Assembly: GCA_030762895.1 (NCBI GenBank)
Contig: CM061067.1
Coordinates: forward strand, 169,072,518-169,136,517
Reading direction: 5' to 3'
Length of the DNA: 64,000 nt
From: Sophora flavescens
Lineage: Eukaryota; Streptophyta; Magnoliopsida; Fabales; Fabaceae
Position numbers and translations under genes: made by a program. Under the pieces are notes generated by a model. That model was not told the DNA's origin and did no database searches. It saw only the letters and a program-made list of their open reading frames with translations. Below, piece by piece: positions 36,544 to 47,980 of this stretch. Each line of letters starts with the position of its first letter. Position 1 is the stretch's first letter.

Positions 36544-38267
36544 TGAAACGCACGTCCAACACTGTAGTGGTTAAAGCTTACGTCCATCACAAATGTTTGA
36601 AAATTAAAGCTCACGTCCATCGCAAATGTTTGAAGCGCACGTCCAAAACGCAAGTGAAAGACAGCGTCCACTAAAGTGATGAAAGCCAACGTCTACTAAC
36701 GTGGCATTTGGAGCGCATCCATTAAAGTATCAGAATAGCACGTCCATCAAAGTATCAGAATAGCCCGTCCAGTAAGGTATCAGAATGGTCCGTCCAATGA
36801 CGTGGCAATTGGAGCTCGTCCATTAAGGTCAGAATGACTCGTCCAATGACGTGGCATATGGAGCTCATCCATTAAGGTCAGAATGTATCCGTCCAATCAC
36901 GTGGCAAAAGACTCTCGTCCACCAGAGTAACTGAGACTCTCGTCCACCAGAGTAACTGAGACTCTCGTCCACCAGAATAACCGAGACTCTCATCCAGTAA
37001 AGTAACAGAGGCTCTCGACCACCAGAGTAACAGAAGCTCTCGTCCACTAGAGTAGCAGAAGTGCTCGTCCACTAAAGGTGACAGAAGCGTTCGTCCACTA
37101 GTCTTTGGACTTGCTGAGTCCTTAATATGGAGCTCGTCTACTAGCCCGAATGAAAACTCAAATGACTAGATAGACGTGATTATTTTCAAGATTGAAGCAC
37201 TTATCTTATGAACGCAAATTCTATATGGATTATCAGAATCTTAGTTCAAGAACCAGAAAGAGACTTGAAGCCTTCTCTCCTATTCAGTTTCACGATTATC
37301 AAGAAAAGTCAGAAGTTACTCTCTCAAGCAACCTTGGATAATCAGAACCAAAGACCAGTTAAAGAATGCTTCCAACGTGCTTTATTCCCTAGTACATCTG
37401 GTCCTTACACGAAAAGAGAAGTGTACTCAGTAAAGTACAAAAAGCTCTCTACACAACTCTGATATGGCTGTAGCACGATGAATAAAGCCATGATCCTTCA
37501 TGTTAGAGTACAACCAACGACTCTTGCATTAATGACTACCCAGAACGACTCTATTGCATTAATGGCTGCCCAGAACGACTCTATTGTATTTAATGAAGTT
37601 CTGCTTGAAGCCAACATCTGAGGGGATGTCTCTAACGGATCTTAAATGCTTGAAGACCATAAATACAAAAGTCATTGAAGATGAAGAACAAGAGAATACA
37701 CATTGCATTAAAACGCCATTACTCTGCATTAATTTCTTCATTCTTTTATTCTGTATTCTTCAATCATTTTGAAGTTATTACGCAGACTTTCCTAAACCTT
37801 ACATTTAAACCACTCTCTGAGTGTTAGTGAAAGATTTGCCTGTGAGAAATTGTATTTATTACAAACCCAATCTCTCAAACAAACCAGAGTGAGCCTGAAG
37901 AGGCTAGGTGTGAAAATAATACTTGTCTTGAGCCTGAAGAGGCTAGGTGTGCAAATAATACTTGAGTCTGTAACCTTATCAGTTATAGTGAAAAAATCTT
38001 GGTGCTGCCAAGGACTGGACGTAGCTCTTTGTTTTGAAGAGTGAACCAGGATAAATAACCGTGTCATTCTCTCTTCCCTTAAACTCTTTAATTGTCTTAG
38101 TTTTCTTACGTCTATCAAGTGGTGTGCTTGCAAAAGTCACCCGTCCATCCTGTATTCTTCCACTCATCCAAATCTAGCTTTTTTGTTTGCGAAAAGATTT
38201 CAACTTTGCTTAAATTCTGATAAACACAATTCAACCCCCCTTCTTGTGTTTATAGTTGTCTATTTCA
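36544..38267 (+). repeat. Copia II 5' LTR, truncated
   Basis: It aligns with the 3' LTR from TGAAACGCACGTCC onward, and the first 150 or so bases (43465-43617 in the intact copy) are missing. It ends CTATTTCA at 38267. The minisatellite of CGTCCA units spans 36550-37110. The TATA box seen in copia I (TATAAAATA) reads CATAAATAC here. Confidence 0.9.
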
Positions 38268-38269
38268 GT

Positions 38270-38281
38270 TGGTATCAGAGC
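38270..38281 (+). other. Copia II primer-binding site (initiator Met tRNA)
   Basis: TGGTATCAGAGC directly follows the 5' LTR, matching the 3' end of initiator methionine tRNA. Confidence 0.92.
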
Positions 38282-38338
38282 TCAGCCTCTGGGTTGAGCA
38301 TCTAACCGTGTAGAGGTAAAAGGTCCTGAAGAATAGAC

Positions 38339-39980
38339 ATGACGGATGGAGCTAGTACAAGTGGAAGTCATCAGACTGAAGGAGCCTCTCTAACCAGACC
38401 TCCTTACTTCAATGGAGAAAATTACAACTACTGGAAAGATAGATTTCAATGGTTTATTCTATCCACAAACTCTGATATTTAGGATGTCATCACAGATGGT
38501 CCATTCATTCCCCAAAATGATGATAACACTGACAAACCAAAAGCTCAGTGGACTGGTGCTGAAAAGACAAAATGGGAGCTTAACCACAAAGCCAGATATA
38601 ACATCATCTGTGCTCTCAGTTCGGAGGAGTTTGAGAAGGTTTGTGCTTGTGACTCTGCGAAGGAAATATGGGACACTCTGGCTGTCACTTATGAAGGAAC
38701 ATCTAAAATCAAAGAATCAAATATTGCCATACGTGTCAGAAAGTATGAACTGTTCATCATGGAGGAAGGTGAGTCTGTTGCTCAGATGATAGGAAGATTC
38801 CAAACTATAATCAACAGTTTGAAATCTCTTGACAAAGTCTATACCAATGCTGAGAAGGTTGGAAATATTCTGAGAAGTCTACCTAAACAGTGGAGACCTT
38901 TGGTCACCGCTATCTCCCAAGCCAAGGATCTCACTACCTTGACTATGGATGAACTTCTTGGAACACTCACAGTTCATGAGCAAGAACTTGAAGATGAAGT
39001 TGCACCACAGAAGGACAAGTCAATTGCTCTGAAAGCTTATCAAAAGTCGGCAAAAGTTTCCAAGGCTCTGAAGGCAGATGAGTCATCCAGTGATGCTTAC
39101 CTATCAGAACTCGAGGATTCTGAGAGTGATGAAGAGTTGTCTCTCCTGACCAGGAAGATAAAGCTTCTCCTACAAAAAAAGAAGTTCAAGAGGGATAGGT
39201 CATTCAGAAGGTTCAACAAGGACAAGAACTTCAAAGAATCCACCTCAACAGACAAAAGTCCAATTGTTTGCTATGAGTGCAAGAAGCCCGGTCACTTCAA
39301 GGCTGAATGTCCTCAACTTAAGAAGGCCCCTTCTAAGAAATTCTTCAAGAAGAAGAAGAAAGGAATGATGGTTACTTGGGAGGATCTGGAGTCAACATCT
39401 TCTGATGAAGAAACTGAGGAAGAAGCCAATCTCTGTTTGATGGCCAACACTGAATCAGACTCTGATGATGAGGTACATCCTGATTAAGAGGAATTACTTG
39501 ATGCCCATGAGGAGTTGTTGGAGGAATCCAACTGCTTATCTAAAGCCTTCAATTCCCTCAAGAGAAAGTATGTAAAGCTCACCAGTGAGCATAAACAGAA
39601 ATCTCAAGAGTGCGAGAAGCAGTCTAAAGAGAACAGTGAGCTGAAAACTGAAAAGTCTAATGAAGTTAAGATCTCAAGTGAAACATCACCATCTGAAAAA
39701 GTTGAAAAACTTCAACAGAAAGTGGAAGAGCTCACTTCTGATCTTGCCAAATTTGTTAATGGTAGAGACAATCTGACTAAGCTTCTTGGCATTCAGAAGC
39801 ACTCTCTTAACAAAGAAGGTATTGGATATGTCCATCAAACACATCATAAATATCAACTAAAATTCCTACAGTATCTGTTAAGTCAACTGTAACCAAATCA
39901 ACACCTATTCGTAACTTCTGTGGAAAAACTGGGCATGTTATGTCTAAGTGTATCCATAAGAAGAGAAGGAAGTCTTTACA
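38339..39980 (+). pseudogene. gag: Copia II gag (broken)
   Basis: It starts at the ATG at 38339. A frameshift before an in-frame TAG near 38480 and a TAA at 39484-39486 break it. The Gag core ends around AEKVGNILRSLPKQW. A first CCHC knuckle (CYECKKPGHFKAEC) lies at 39269-39310. Then come an acidic stretch (SDEETEEEANLCLM) and a coiled coil (about 39490-39760). A second knuckle, at about 39911-39952, has lost its first cysteine: it reads RNFCGKTGHVMSKC where copia I has CNFC. Between the knuckles lie about 200 residues. Confidence 0.9.
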
Positions 39981-42900
39981 GACTCCTAGAACTAACAGAA
40001 AAGGACCCAGAAAAATATGGGTACCTAAAGATCAAATAATTTTTGTTGCGGATGTCCTCAACAGGACAAAGAAAACACCACTACTGGTACCTGGACAGTG
40101 GTTGCTCGCGTCATATGACAGGAGAAAGGTCTATGTTCCTAAACCTCCAACTTAAGAAAGGAGGACATGTTGCCTTCGGAGGAAATCAGAAAGGGAAAGT
40201 TATAGGAATTGGTACTATTGGTGGTAAACCCCCTCTTCTCTCTATATCTAATGTTCTTATGGTTAAAGGATTAAGACACAATTTACTTAGCATAAGTCAA
40301 TTATGTGATAGTGGTTTTGATGTTTCCTTTATAAGATTGAACTGTCTGATATCTCAGATCAAAGTGTAACCTGTCTGATGTCTAAAGAGGATGAGAGATG
40401 GTTATGGCATAAGAAACTAGGACATGCTAGTATGAAACTAATTTCTGAGTTAAAAAGGAATAATCTCGTGAGAGGATTGCCTGATATTAGCTTTAAGAAA
40501 GATGTCTTGTGTGATGCATGTCAGAGAGGTAAACAGATAAAATCAAGTTTCAAATCTAAAAACCAAGTATCAACCTCTAGACCTCTTCAGTTGTTACACA
40601 TGGATCTGTTTGGACCAGTTAGTGTTGCACTGGTTTGGAAGAAAATATGGATTTGTCATAGATGATGACTATTCTAGATACACATGGGTACTCTTCCTAA
40701 CACACAAGGATGGGTCTTTTAAGGCTTTCTCAGTATTCTGCAAAAGAGTACAAAATGAGCAAGGTTTCTGTAGTTCTACTCTTAGAAGTGATCATGGGGG
40801 AGAATTTGAAAATGAGCAGTTTAGACAGTTCTGTGAGGAGAATGGAATCTTTCACAATTTCTCTGCACCTAGAACTCCACAGCAAAATGGAGTGGTTGAG
40901 AGAAAGAACATATCTCTGCAAGTGATGGCTAGATCTATGCTCAATGAAAATAATCTCCCTAAGTACTTTTTGGCAGAAGCTGTAAACACTGTTTGTTATG
41001 TACAAAACAGAATACTTATTAGACCTTTTCTAAAAAGGACTCCTTATGAATTGTGGAAAGGAAAAAGCCCTAACATATCTTATTTTCATGCTTTTGGATG
41101 TGAATGTTTTATTCTGAATACCAAAGATAATCTTGGAAAGTTTGATTCTAAGGTAGATAAAGGTATTTTCGTAGGTTATTCTGAAAAGTCTAAGGCTTTT
41201 AGAGTATACAATTCAAGAACTTGTATTATTGAAGAATCTGTTCATGTTAAATTCAATGATGGATTAAAGACTGATAAAGAACTATCAGATCTGGAAGATG
41301 ATCTTGCAGGTCTTGATATAAACAAGTCAGAAAGTCAACAACCCGATCTAACCAGAACAGAACCTGTGCCTGAGGCTGAAAGACAAGTGGAATAGACCAG
41401 TCAGCAGACAAGTCAAGATTTTCATAATGATCTCAAAAGGGATTGGAAGTTCAACACTCATCATCCTAAGGATCTTATTATTGGAAATCCTTCTGAAGGA
41501 GTAAGCACCAGATCCACATTAAGAGAATCAAGCAATGTGGCCTTTATTTCAGATTTGGAGCCTAAACGCATTGAAGAAGTTCTTGAGGATGAAAGCTGGA
41601 TTCTTGCTATGCAAGAAGAACTTAACCAGTTCACCATAAATGATGTCTGGACTCTTGTTTCTAAGCCTAAAAACAAGTCGGTTATTGGAACAAGATGGGT
41701 CTTTAGAAACAAATTGGATGAAGATGGTAAAGTTGTCAGAAATAAGGCAAGATTATTAGCTCAAGGCTATAACAAAAAAGAAGGTATTGATTATACTGAA
41801 ACCTTTGCACTTGTAGCTAGAATAGAAACCATACGCATTTTAATGTCATATGCTGCACAACACCAAATTACCTTATTTCAAATGGATGTAAAAAGTGCTT
41901 TTTCTAAATGGTATAATTGAAGAAGAAGTGTATGTTAAACAACCCCTGGTTTTGAGGATACTGATAAACGAGATCACGTTTTCAATCTTAAAAAGATATT
42001 ATATGGTTTGAAACAAGCACCTAGAGCATGGTATGATAGACTCAGTTCTTTTCTCATGCATAATGGTTTTACTAGAGGACAAGTAGACACTACTCTGTTC
42101 AAAAAATGCTCTAAAGAGAACTTTATTATAGTTCAAATATATGTTGATGATATTATTTTTGGAGCAACTAATGAAAAGCTGCGCAAGGAATTTTCAAATC
42201 TAATGCAAGCTGAATTTGAGATGAGCATGATGGGAGAATTGAAGTTCTTCCTTGGATTACAAATCAAGCAGACAAGTGATGGAATTTACATTCATCAACA
42301 AAAATATACCAAGGAGATACTCTAAGAAATACAAAATAAAAAATGCAAAGCTCATGGAAACCCCTATGCAACCCAATGCAAAACTAAGCAAAGATGATGA
42401 AGGTAAAAAGGTAGATCAAATTGTCTACAGAGGTATGATTGACTCTCTACTGTACTTAACTTCAAGCAGACCTGACATTCAATTTAGTGTCTGTATGTGT
42501 GCTAGATTCCAATATGATCCTAGAGAATCTCATCTTAAGGCTGTAAAAAGAATATTTAGATATTTGCTTGGAACTACTAATCTTGGTTTGCTGTATTTAA
42601 GATCAAAAGAATACAGATTAATGGGATATTGTGATGTTGATTTTACTGGAGACAGAATAGAAAGAAAAAGTACCAGTGGAGGATGTCACTTCATTGGAGC
42701 AAGTTTAGTCTCATGGTCAAGCAAGAGGCAGACAACCATTGCTTTGTCTACTGCTGAAGCAGAATACATCTCTGCTGCTATTTGCTGCTCTCAACTCTTA
42801 TGGGTAAAACATCAACTTGAGGATTACTCTATTTATGAACATAACATATCTGTATGGTGAGATAATTCCAATGCTATATGCTTAACTAAAAATCCAATTC

Positions 42901-43088
42901 AGCATTCTAAGGCTAAGCATATTGAAATCAAACATCATTTCATTAGGGATTATGTTCAGAAAGGCATCTTTGATATTAAGTTTGTTAAAACTGAAAATCA
43001 ATAGGCTGATATTTTCACTAAACCCCTCACAGAAGAAAGATTTTTATTTATTAGAGATAATCTAAACATGCATTGCATTGCTGAATGA
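39981..43088 (+). pseudogene. pol: Copia II pol: protease, integrase, reverse transcriptase, RNase H (broken)
   Basis: The protease site YLDSGCSRHMTGE is near 40090-40130. A deletion of roughly 90 bp against copia I removes sequence after 40330. The HHCC region (LWHKKLGHASM) is near 40400. The integrase core (MDLFGPV, LRSDHGGEFEN, TPQQNGVVERKN) spans about 40600-40920, with a frameshift near 40640. RT follows, with QMDVKSAF near 41880 next to another frameshift, and the YVDDIIFG box at 42140. RNase H has STAEAEYISAA near 42750. The C-terminal DIFTKPL is near 43010. Stops TGA (after HNISVW) and TAG (before ADIFTKP) occupy positions where the family normally has a sense codon. Confidence 0.92.
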
Positions 43089-43163
43089 CATGTATGAATG
43101 ACCTGTCTATGCTAAATCTGTCATTACTCCTATATACATGTTCTTTTAACTAAGCATTAGTTC

Positions 43164-43463
43164 AGGGGGAGTAATGATACAATAGTTTAAGTGGAGTATG
43201 TCTAATATGCTTGCTGCATTACTATGATTTTCTTAACATGTTATCTTGCCCTTAACATATCACATAAATAAAACTTGATAACTCCTTTTGATGTTGACAA
43301 AAGGGGGAGAATAGGAGAAATTGAGATTTGTGATAGAAATATGTTATAGGAGAATGGGAGATAAGAAAATTTACAACCTGTCTGATATATGCTATTTTCT
43401 TTGTTGATATTTTTTGAGGTTCATTAAATCATCTCAATGTTTGTCATCATCAAAAAGGGGAGA
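43164..43463 (+). other. Three polypurine tracts before the 3' LTR
   Basis: Purine tracts AGGGGGAG (43164-43171), AAAAGGGGGAGA (43299-43310) and AAAAAGGGGAGA (43452-43463) precede the LTR, the last one abutting it. The last primes plus-strand synthesis. Multiple purine tracts are a reported hallmark of Sireviruses. Confidence 0.8.
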
Positions 43464-43464
43464 T

Positions 43465-45442
43465 TGTTAAGTCTCTAAAATGTCTGATGTGCATTTCCCT
43501 AGGTTTTGATGAAAACTAAACATTGGTTAATGATTTAATTAACCTTCATATTGGTCGCTAACCTATCTATCGAGTGTGCAGATTAAGTAATAGAATCATC
43601 CGTCCAACGCAAGTGATTGAAACGCACGTCCAACACTGTAGTGGTTAAAACTTACGTCCATCACAAATGTTTGAAAATTGAAACTTACGTCCATCGCAAA
43701 TGTTTGAAGCGCACGTCCAAAACGCAAGTGAAAGCCAGCATCCACTAAAGTGATGAAAGCCAGAGTCTACTAACGTGGTGTTTGGAATGCGTCCATTAAA
43801 ATATCAGAATAGCGCGTCCATTAAAGTATCAGAACAGCGCGTCCATTAAAGTATCAGAATAGCGCGTCCATCAAAGTATCAGAATAGCCCGTCCGGTAAG
43901 GTATCAGAATGGTCCGTCCAATGACGTAGCAATTGGATCTCGTCCATTAAGGTCAGAATGGCTCGTCCAATGACGTGGCATATGGAGCTCGTCCATTAAG
44001 GTCATAATGTATCCGTCCAATGACGTGGCAAAAGACTCTATCCACCAGAGTAACTGAGACTCTCGTCCACCAGAGTAACCGAGACTCTCGTCCACCAGAG
44101 TAACTGAGACTCGTCCACCAGACTAACTGAGACTCTCATCCAGTAAAGTAACAGAGGCTCTCGACCACCAGAGTAACAGAAGCTCTCATCCACTAGAGTA
44201 ACAGAAGTGCTCGTCCACTAAAGGTGACAGAAGCGCTCGTCCAGTAGTCTTTGGACTTGCTGAGTCCTTAATATGGAGCTCGTCTACTAGCCCAAATGAA
44301 AACTTAAATGACTAGATAGACGTGATTATTTTCAAGATGGAAGCACTTATCTTATGAACGCGAATTCTATAAGGATTATCAGAATCTTAGTTCAATAACC
44401 AGAAAGAGACTTGAAGCCTTCTCTCCTACTCAGTTTCATGATTATCAAGAAAAGTCAGAAGTTACTCTCTCAAGCAACCTTGGATAATCAGAACCAAAGA
44501 CCAGTTAAAGAATGCTTCCAATGTGCTTTATTCCCTAGTACCTCTGGTCCTTACACGAAAAGAGAAGTGTACTCAGTAAAGTACAAAAAGCTCTCTACAC
44601 AACTCTGATATGGCTGTAGCACGATGAATAAAGCCATGATCCTTCATGTTAGAGTACAACCAACGACTCTATTGCATTAATGACTACTTGGAACGACTCT
44701 ATTGCATTAATGGCTGCCCAGAACGACTCTATTGTATTTAATGAAGTTCTGCTTGAAGCCAACATCTGAGGGGATGTCTCTAACGGATCCTAAATGCTTG
44801 AAGATCATAAATACAGAAGTCATTGAAGATGAAGAACAAGAGAATACACATTGCATTAAAACACCATTACTCTGCATTAATTTCTTCATTCTTTTATTCT
44901 GTATTCTTCAATCATTTTGAAGTTATTACGCAGACTTTCATAAGCCTTACATTTAAACCACTCTCTGAGTGTTAGTGAAAGATCTGCCTGTGAGAAATTG
45001 TATTTATTACAAACCCAATCTCTAAAACAAACCAGAGTGAGCCTGAAGAGGCTAGGTGTGAAAATAATACTTGTCTTGAGCCTGAAGAGAATAATACTTG
45101 TCTTGAGCCTGAAGAGGCTAGGTGTGCAAATAATACTTGAGTCTGTAACCTTATCAGTTATAGTGGAAAAATCTTGGTGCTGTCAAGGACTGGACGTAGC
45201 TCTTTGTTTTGAAGAGTGAACCAGGATAAATAACCGTGTCAATCTCTCTTCCCTTAAACTCTTTAATTGCCTTAGTTTTCTTACGTCTATCAAGTGGTGT
45301 GCTTGCAAAACTCACCCGTCCATCCTGTATTCTTCCACTCGTCCAAATCTAGCTTTTTTGTTTGCGAAAAGATTTCAACTTTGCTTAAATTCTGATAAAC
45401 ACAATTCAATCCCGCTTCTTGTGTTTATAGTTGTCTATTTCA
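43465..45442 (+). repeat. Copia II 3' LTR, complete
   Basis: About 1.98 kb from TGTTAAGTCTCTAAAATG to TTGTCTATTTCA. The internal CGTCCA minisatellite covers 43600-44260 and is longer than in copia I. The hairpin motif AGCCTGAAGAGGCT region (45040-45130) has an extra partial unit compared with the 5' LTR. Confidence 0.93.
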
Positions 45443-45454
45443 GCCTCTACCTAT

Positions 45455-45920
45455 CTTTATAAAATGAAGGTAAAATTGTAAAAAATATATTTAATATCTT
45501 TAAAGAAAAATAACAATTAATGATGCTTTTAATGAGAAAGGAAATCCGTTTGATTTGAGAAAATAGTGGTAGTAATATTTATATATAGAAGTAGTAGAGA
45601 AACTGTAGTAATCCCCCCCCCCCCCCCAATCGAGGGTAAAATTGTAAAAAATATATTTAATCTTTATATATAAAAGTAGTACAGAAACTGTAGTAATTTT
45701 CTCCCCAAAATCGATGGTAATATTATAAAAAAAACATTTAATCTTTTTAAAGAAAAATAACAATTAATGATGTTTTTAATAAGAAAGGAAATCTATTTGA
45801 TTTGAGAAAATAATGACAGTAATCTATTTTAAAAATAATGATGCTTTTAACGAGAAAATAACAACTATAACAATTACTATTTTTTTTAATTTTAATTTTA
45901 GAAAATAAATTGTCAACAAA
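45455..45920. repeat. AT-rich tandem repeat array (right part)
   Basis: Same units as 35420-36540 (AAAATGAAGGTAAAATTGTA, AAAGAAAAATAACAATTAAT, TATAGAAGTAGTAGAG). A run of about 16 C residues lies near 45613-45627. Confidence 0.85.
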
Positions 45921-46224
45921 TATGTGGTATTGCTTATGGGAAGCCAAGATTTCCACTTCAACCATAGAATCATCCCAACAGATCCATATACCTCCCGACA
46001 AATTTGAAAATAACTTCCATCACTGCCTTCTTGGTTTAGTAGTCGAAAACGTAAATTATTTTAGGAATCCGTGTGTATGTAGTTACTAGTTAGTCTAATG
46101 TTTTCAATTGATGTTGAGTGTTTATCTAATCATCCCCTTAACATCCAAAACACGTTATGCTTGAAATATCCAATGAGTAAAGGATGGTTGTTTGTTCGAG
46201 TGTTTAGAAATTATTTCAGTTCTT

Positions 46225-47215
46225 CAAAGCAGGGCCTTGTGAACCTTTAAATCTTGATGCTACTACCATGGATTAGAATCACAATTATAAATAAGTAAAG
46301 TTTAAAACACAAAAAATTAAAATTCACTCACTTATGAAGCATCTCTCTTTGGGAGGACAGTCAACTTTGTTTGTGGCTTTGACCATGGCAACATCCAAAT
46401 CCTAATAAAATGAACCCTACCATACAATAGATAGTTCACCAGAGCATATTGCAGCTGCAAAAAAAAAAAAAAATTGGTCTCAATATATCTGAATAAGTTA
46501 TCAAGGTCATGGTCACAGCTTGAGCTGCTGAAGCCATTGGCACCAATGAGAATATAAAGGTAGAGAAAACCAACCTTAGCATTTCGCTACACTAAAATTG
46601 ATACTAATTATTAGTATTATCACAGGCTTCTGGCTTCCAACCTATCAAAAAGATTGCATTATTCTTTGCGTAAACATGGGATGCTACTTGCTAGACTGCT
46701 ATATGTGTTATAAAATTTATTCCTAATTTCTGGATTGTTACGTCAGTAATTGCTTTCGGTTTAAGGAGATCCAATGAATAATCCTCAAAGCAGGGCCTTG
46801 CGAACCATTAAATCTTGATGCTACCATGGATCAGAATCACAATTATAAATAAGTAAAGTTTAAAACACAACAATAAAAAAGCAGATCAATTTGGATCTAA
46901 AAATTACAAATCACTCACTTATGAGGCATTTCTCTCTGGGAGGACAGCCGACTTTGTTTGTGGCTTTGATTATGGCAACATCCAAATGTTAATAAAATGA
47001 ACTCATCCAAACAATAGATAGTCAGTTCACCAGAGCATATTGCAGATGCAAAAAAATATTGTTCTCAACATATCTCAACAAGTTATCAAATTCATGTCTG
47101 AGCTGCTGAAGCTATTGGCACCTATGATAATATAAAGGCAGAAAAAACCAACCTTGGCAGTTCGCTATACTAATATTGATATTAATTAGTATATCCAGGC
47201 TTCCAACCTATCAAA
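46225..47215. repeat. Local direct duplication of non-coding sequence, unit about 560 bp
   Basis: 46225-46680 and 46785-47215 share, in the same order, AGCAGGGCCTTG, TTAAATCTTGATGCTA, ATCACAATTATAAATAAGTA, CACTCACTTATGA, GGGAGGACAG, GGCAACATCCAAAT, TGAGCTGCTGAAG and GGCTTCCAACCTATCAAAA. No frame is conserved between copies. Confidence 0.8.
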
Positions 47216-47289
47216 AATAAAAGGATAGCAACTTCTAGATAATTAGGATAGCAACATTAGGAGACTGTCAAATGGATCCTTTTGTAAAG

Positions 47290-47980
47290 GCTAACAACTG
47301 ACACATCATTGTCACTTTGTTTTAAAAGGGTACTCAATGGTTTATTGATGCACACTTACGTTAAGCACTCTTCGCTATGTAAGTTAAGCATGAAAGTTCT
47401 CAATTATAGCTCTTCCATACATAAAAGGCAGAGAACGTAGCTATCAGTAAAGCATCATTGTCACTTCGTTTTAAGAAGTGTACTCTTTAAGGTTTTAGAG
47501 ATGTAAACTTATGTGCTGATATTGATAACAGAAGAAGCACTCGTCATTATTATGTAATACCTTGGGTGAGAATGGTATCAGTTGAGCATCCAACCACGCA
47601 TTTTTTGGCTCTTTCAATCATAAAAAGCAGAGAATGTAACTACCAGTAAAGCATCATTATGGGTACTCTGGAAGGTTTTATTAAAGGATAAAACTCCTCT
47701 AAAGTGAACTTGAATGTAAAGTAAAAAAAGTAAAGATGTATCCACCCATGATTAACTAAAGTGCATTGAAGGATGGATACATATTTTTACTTTCTCACTC
47801 TAGAGGAGCCTAATTTTTATTGATGGTTTACTTGTACGTAAATATTGAAAACAGAAGAAGCACTCTTTGCTACCTTGGGTGAAAGTGTTGAAAGAAAGTG
47901 GAGCATCTCAAGTCCCCCATTACAAAAATCGTGGCTCTGTCAACCACAAAAAGCAGAGAATGTTGCTATCCGTGAACCAA
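47290..47980. repeat. Three diverged tandem repeats, one split by a MITE
   Basis: Copies share the order GCATCATT, TACTCT, GTTTTA, AACAGAAGAAGCACTC, CCTTGGGTGA, AGCAT, TCATAAAAAGCAGAGAATGT and CTATC. The units begin near 47300, 47455 and 47655, and the last is interrupted at 47691-47812. Nothing coding is evident. Confidence 0.6.
47691..47812. mobile_element. Small MITE, about 122 bp
   Basis: The left arm AACTCCTCTAAAGTGAACTT, followed by GTAAAGTAAAA and ATGTATCCACC, is mirrored on the right by GGATGGATACATATTTTTAC and ACTCTAGAGGAGCC. No coding. Confidence 0.7.

Larger units (their letters stand above)
36544..45442 (+). mobile_element. Copia II: Ty1/copia (Sirevirus-like) retrotransposon with both LTRs
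   Basis: It has a 5'-truncated LTR, the tRNA-Met primer site, gag, pol in copia order, a 3' untranslated region with three purine tracts, and a complete 3' LTR. It is the same family as copia I. The repeated AGGGGGAG-type tracts, the long gag with a coiled coil, and the text ACTCCTTTTGATGTTGACAA before the tract fit Sirevirus (SIRE1-like) elements, which I name by inference. No envelope-like frame lies between RNase H and the 3' LTR. Stops and frameshifts in gag and pol make it defective. No target duplication can be read because the 5' end is lost. Confidence 0.92.

Noticed and set aside
43090..43460. Envelope-like ORF expected in some Sireviruses
   Set aside because: No frame of any length is present between RNase H and the 3' LTR.
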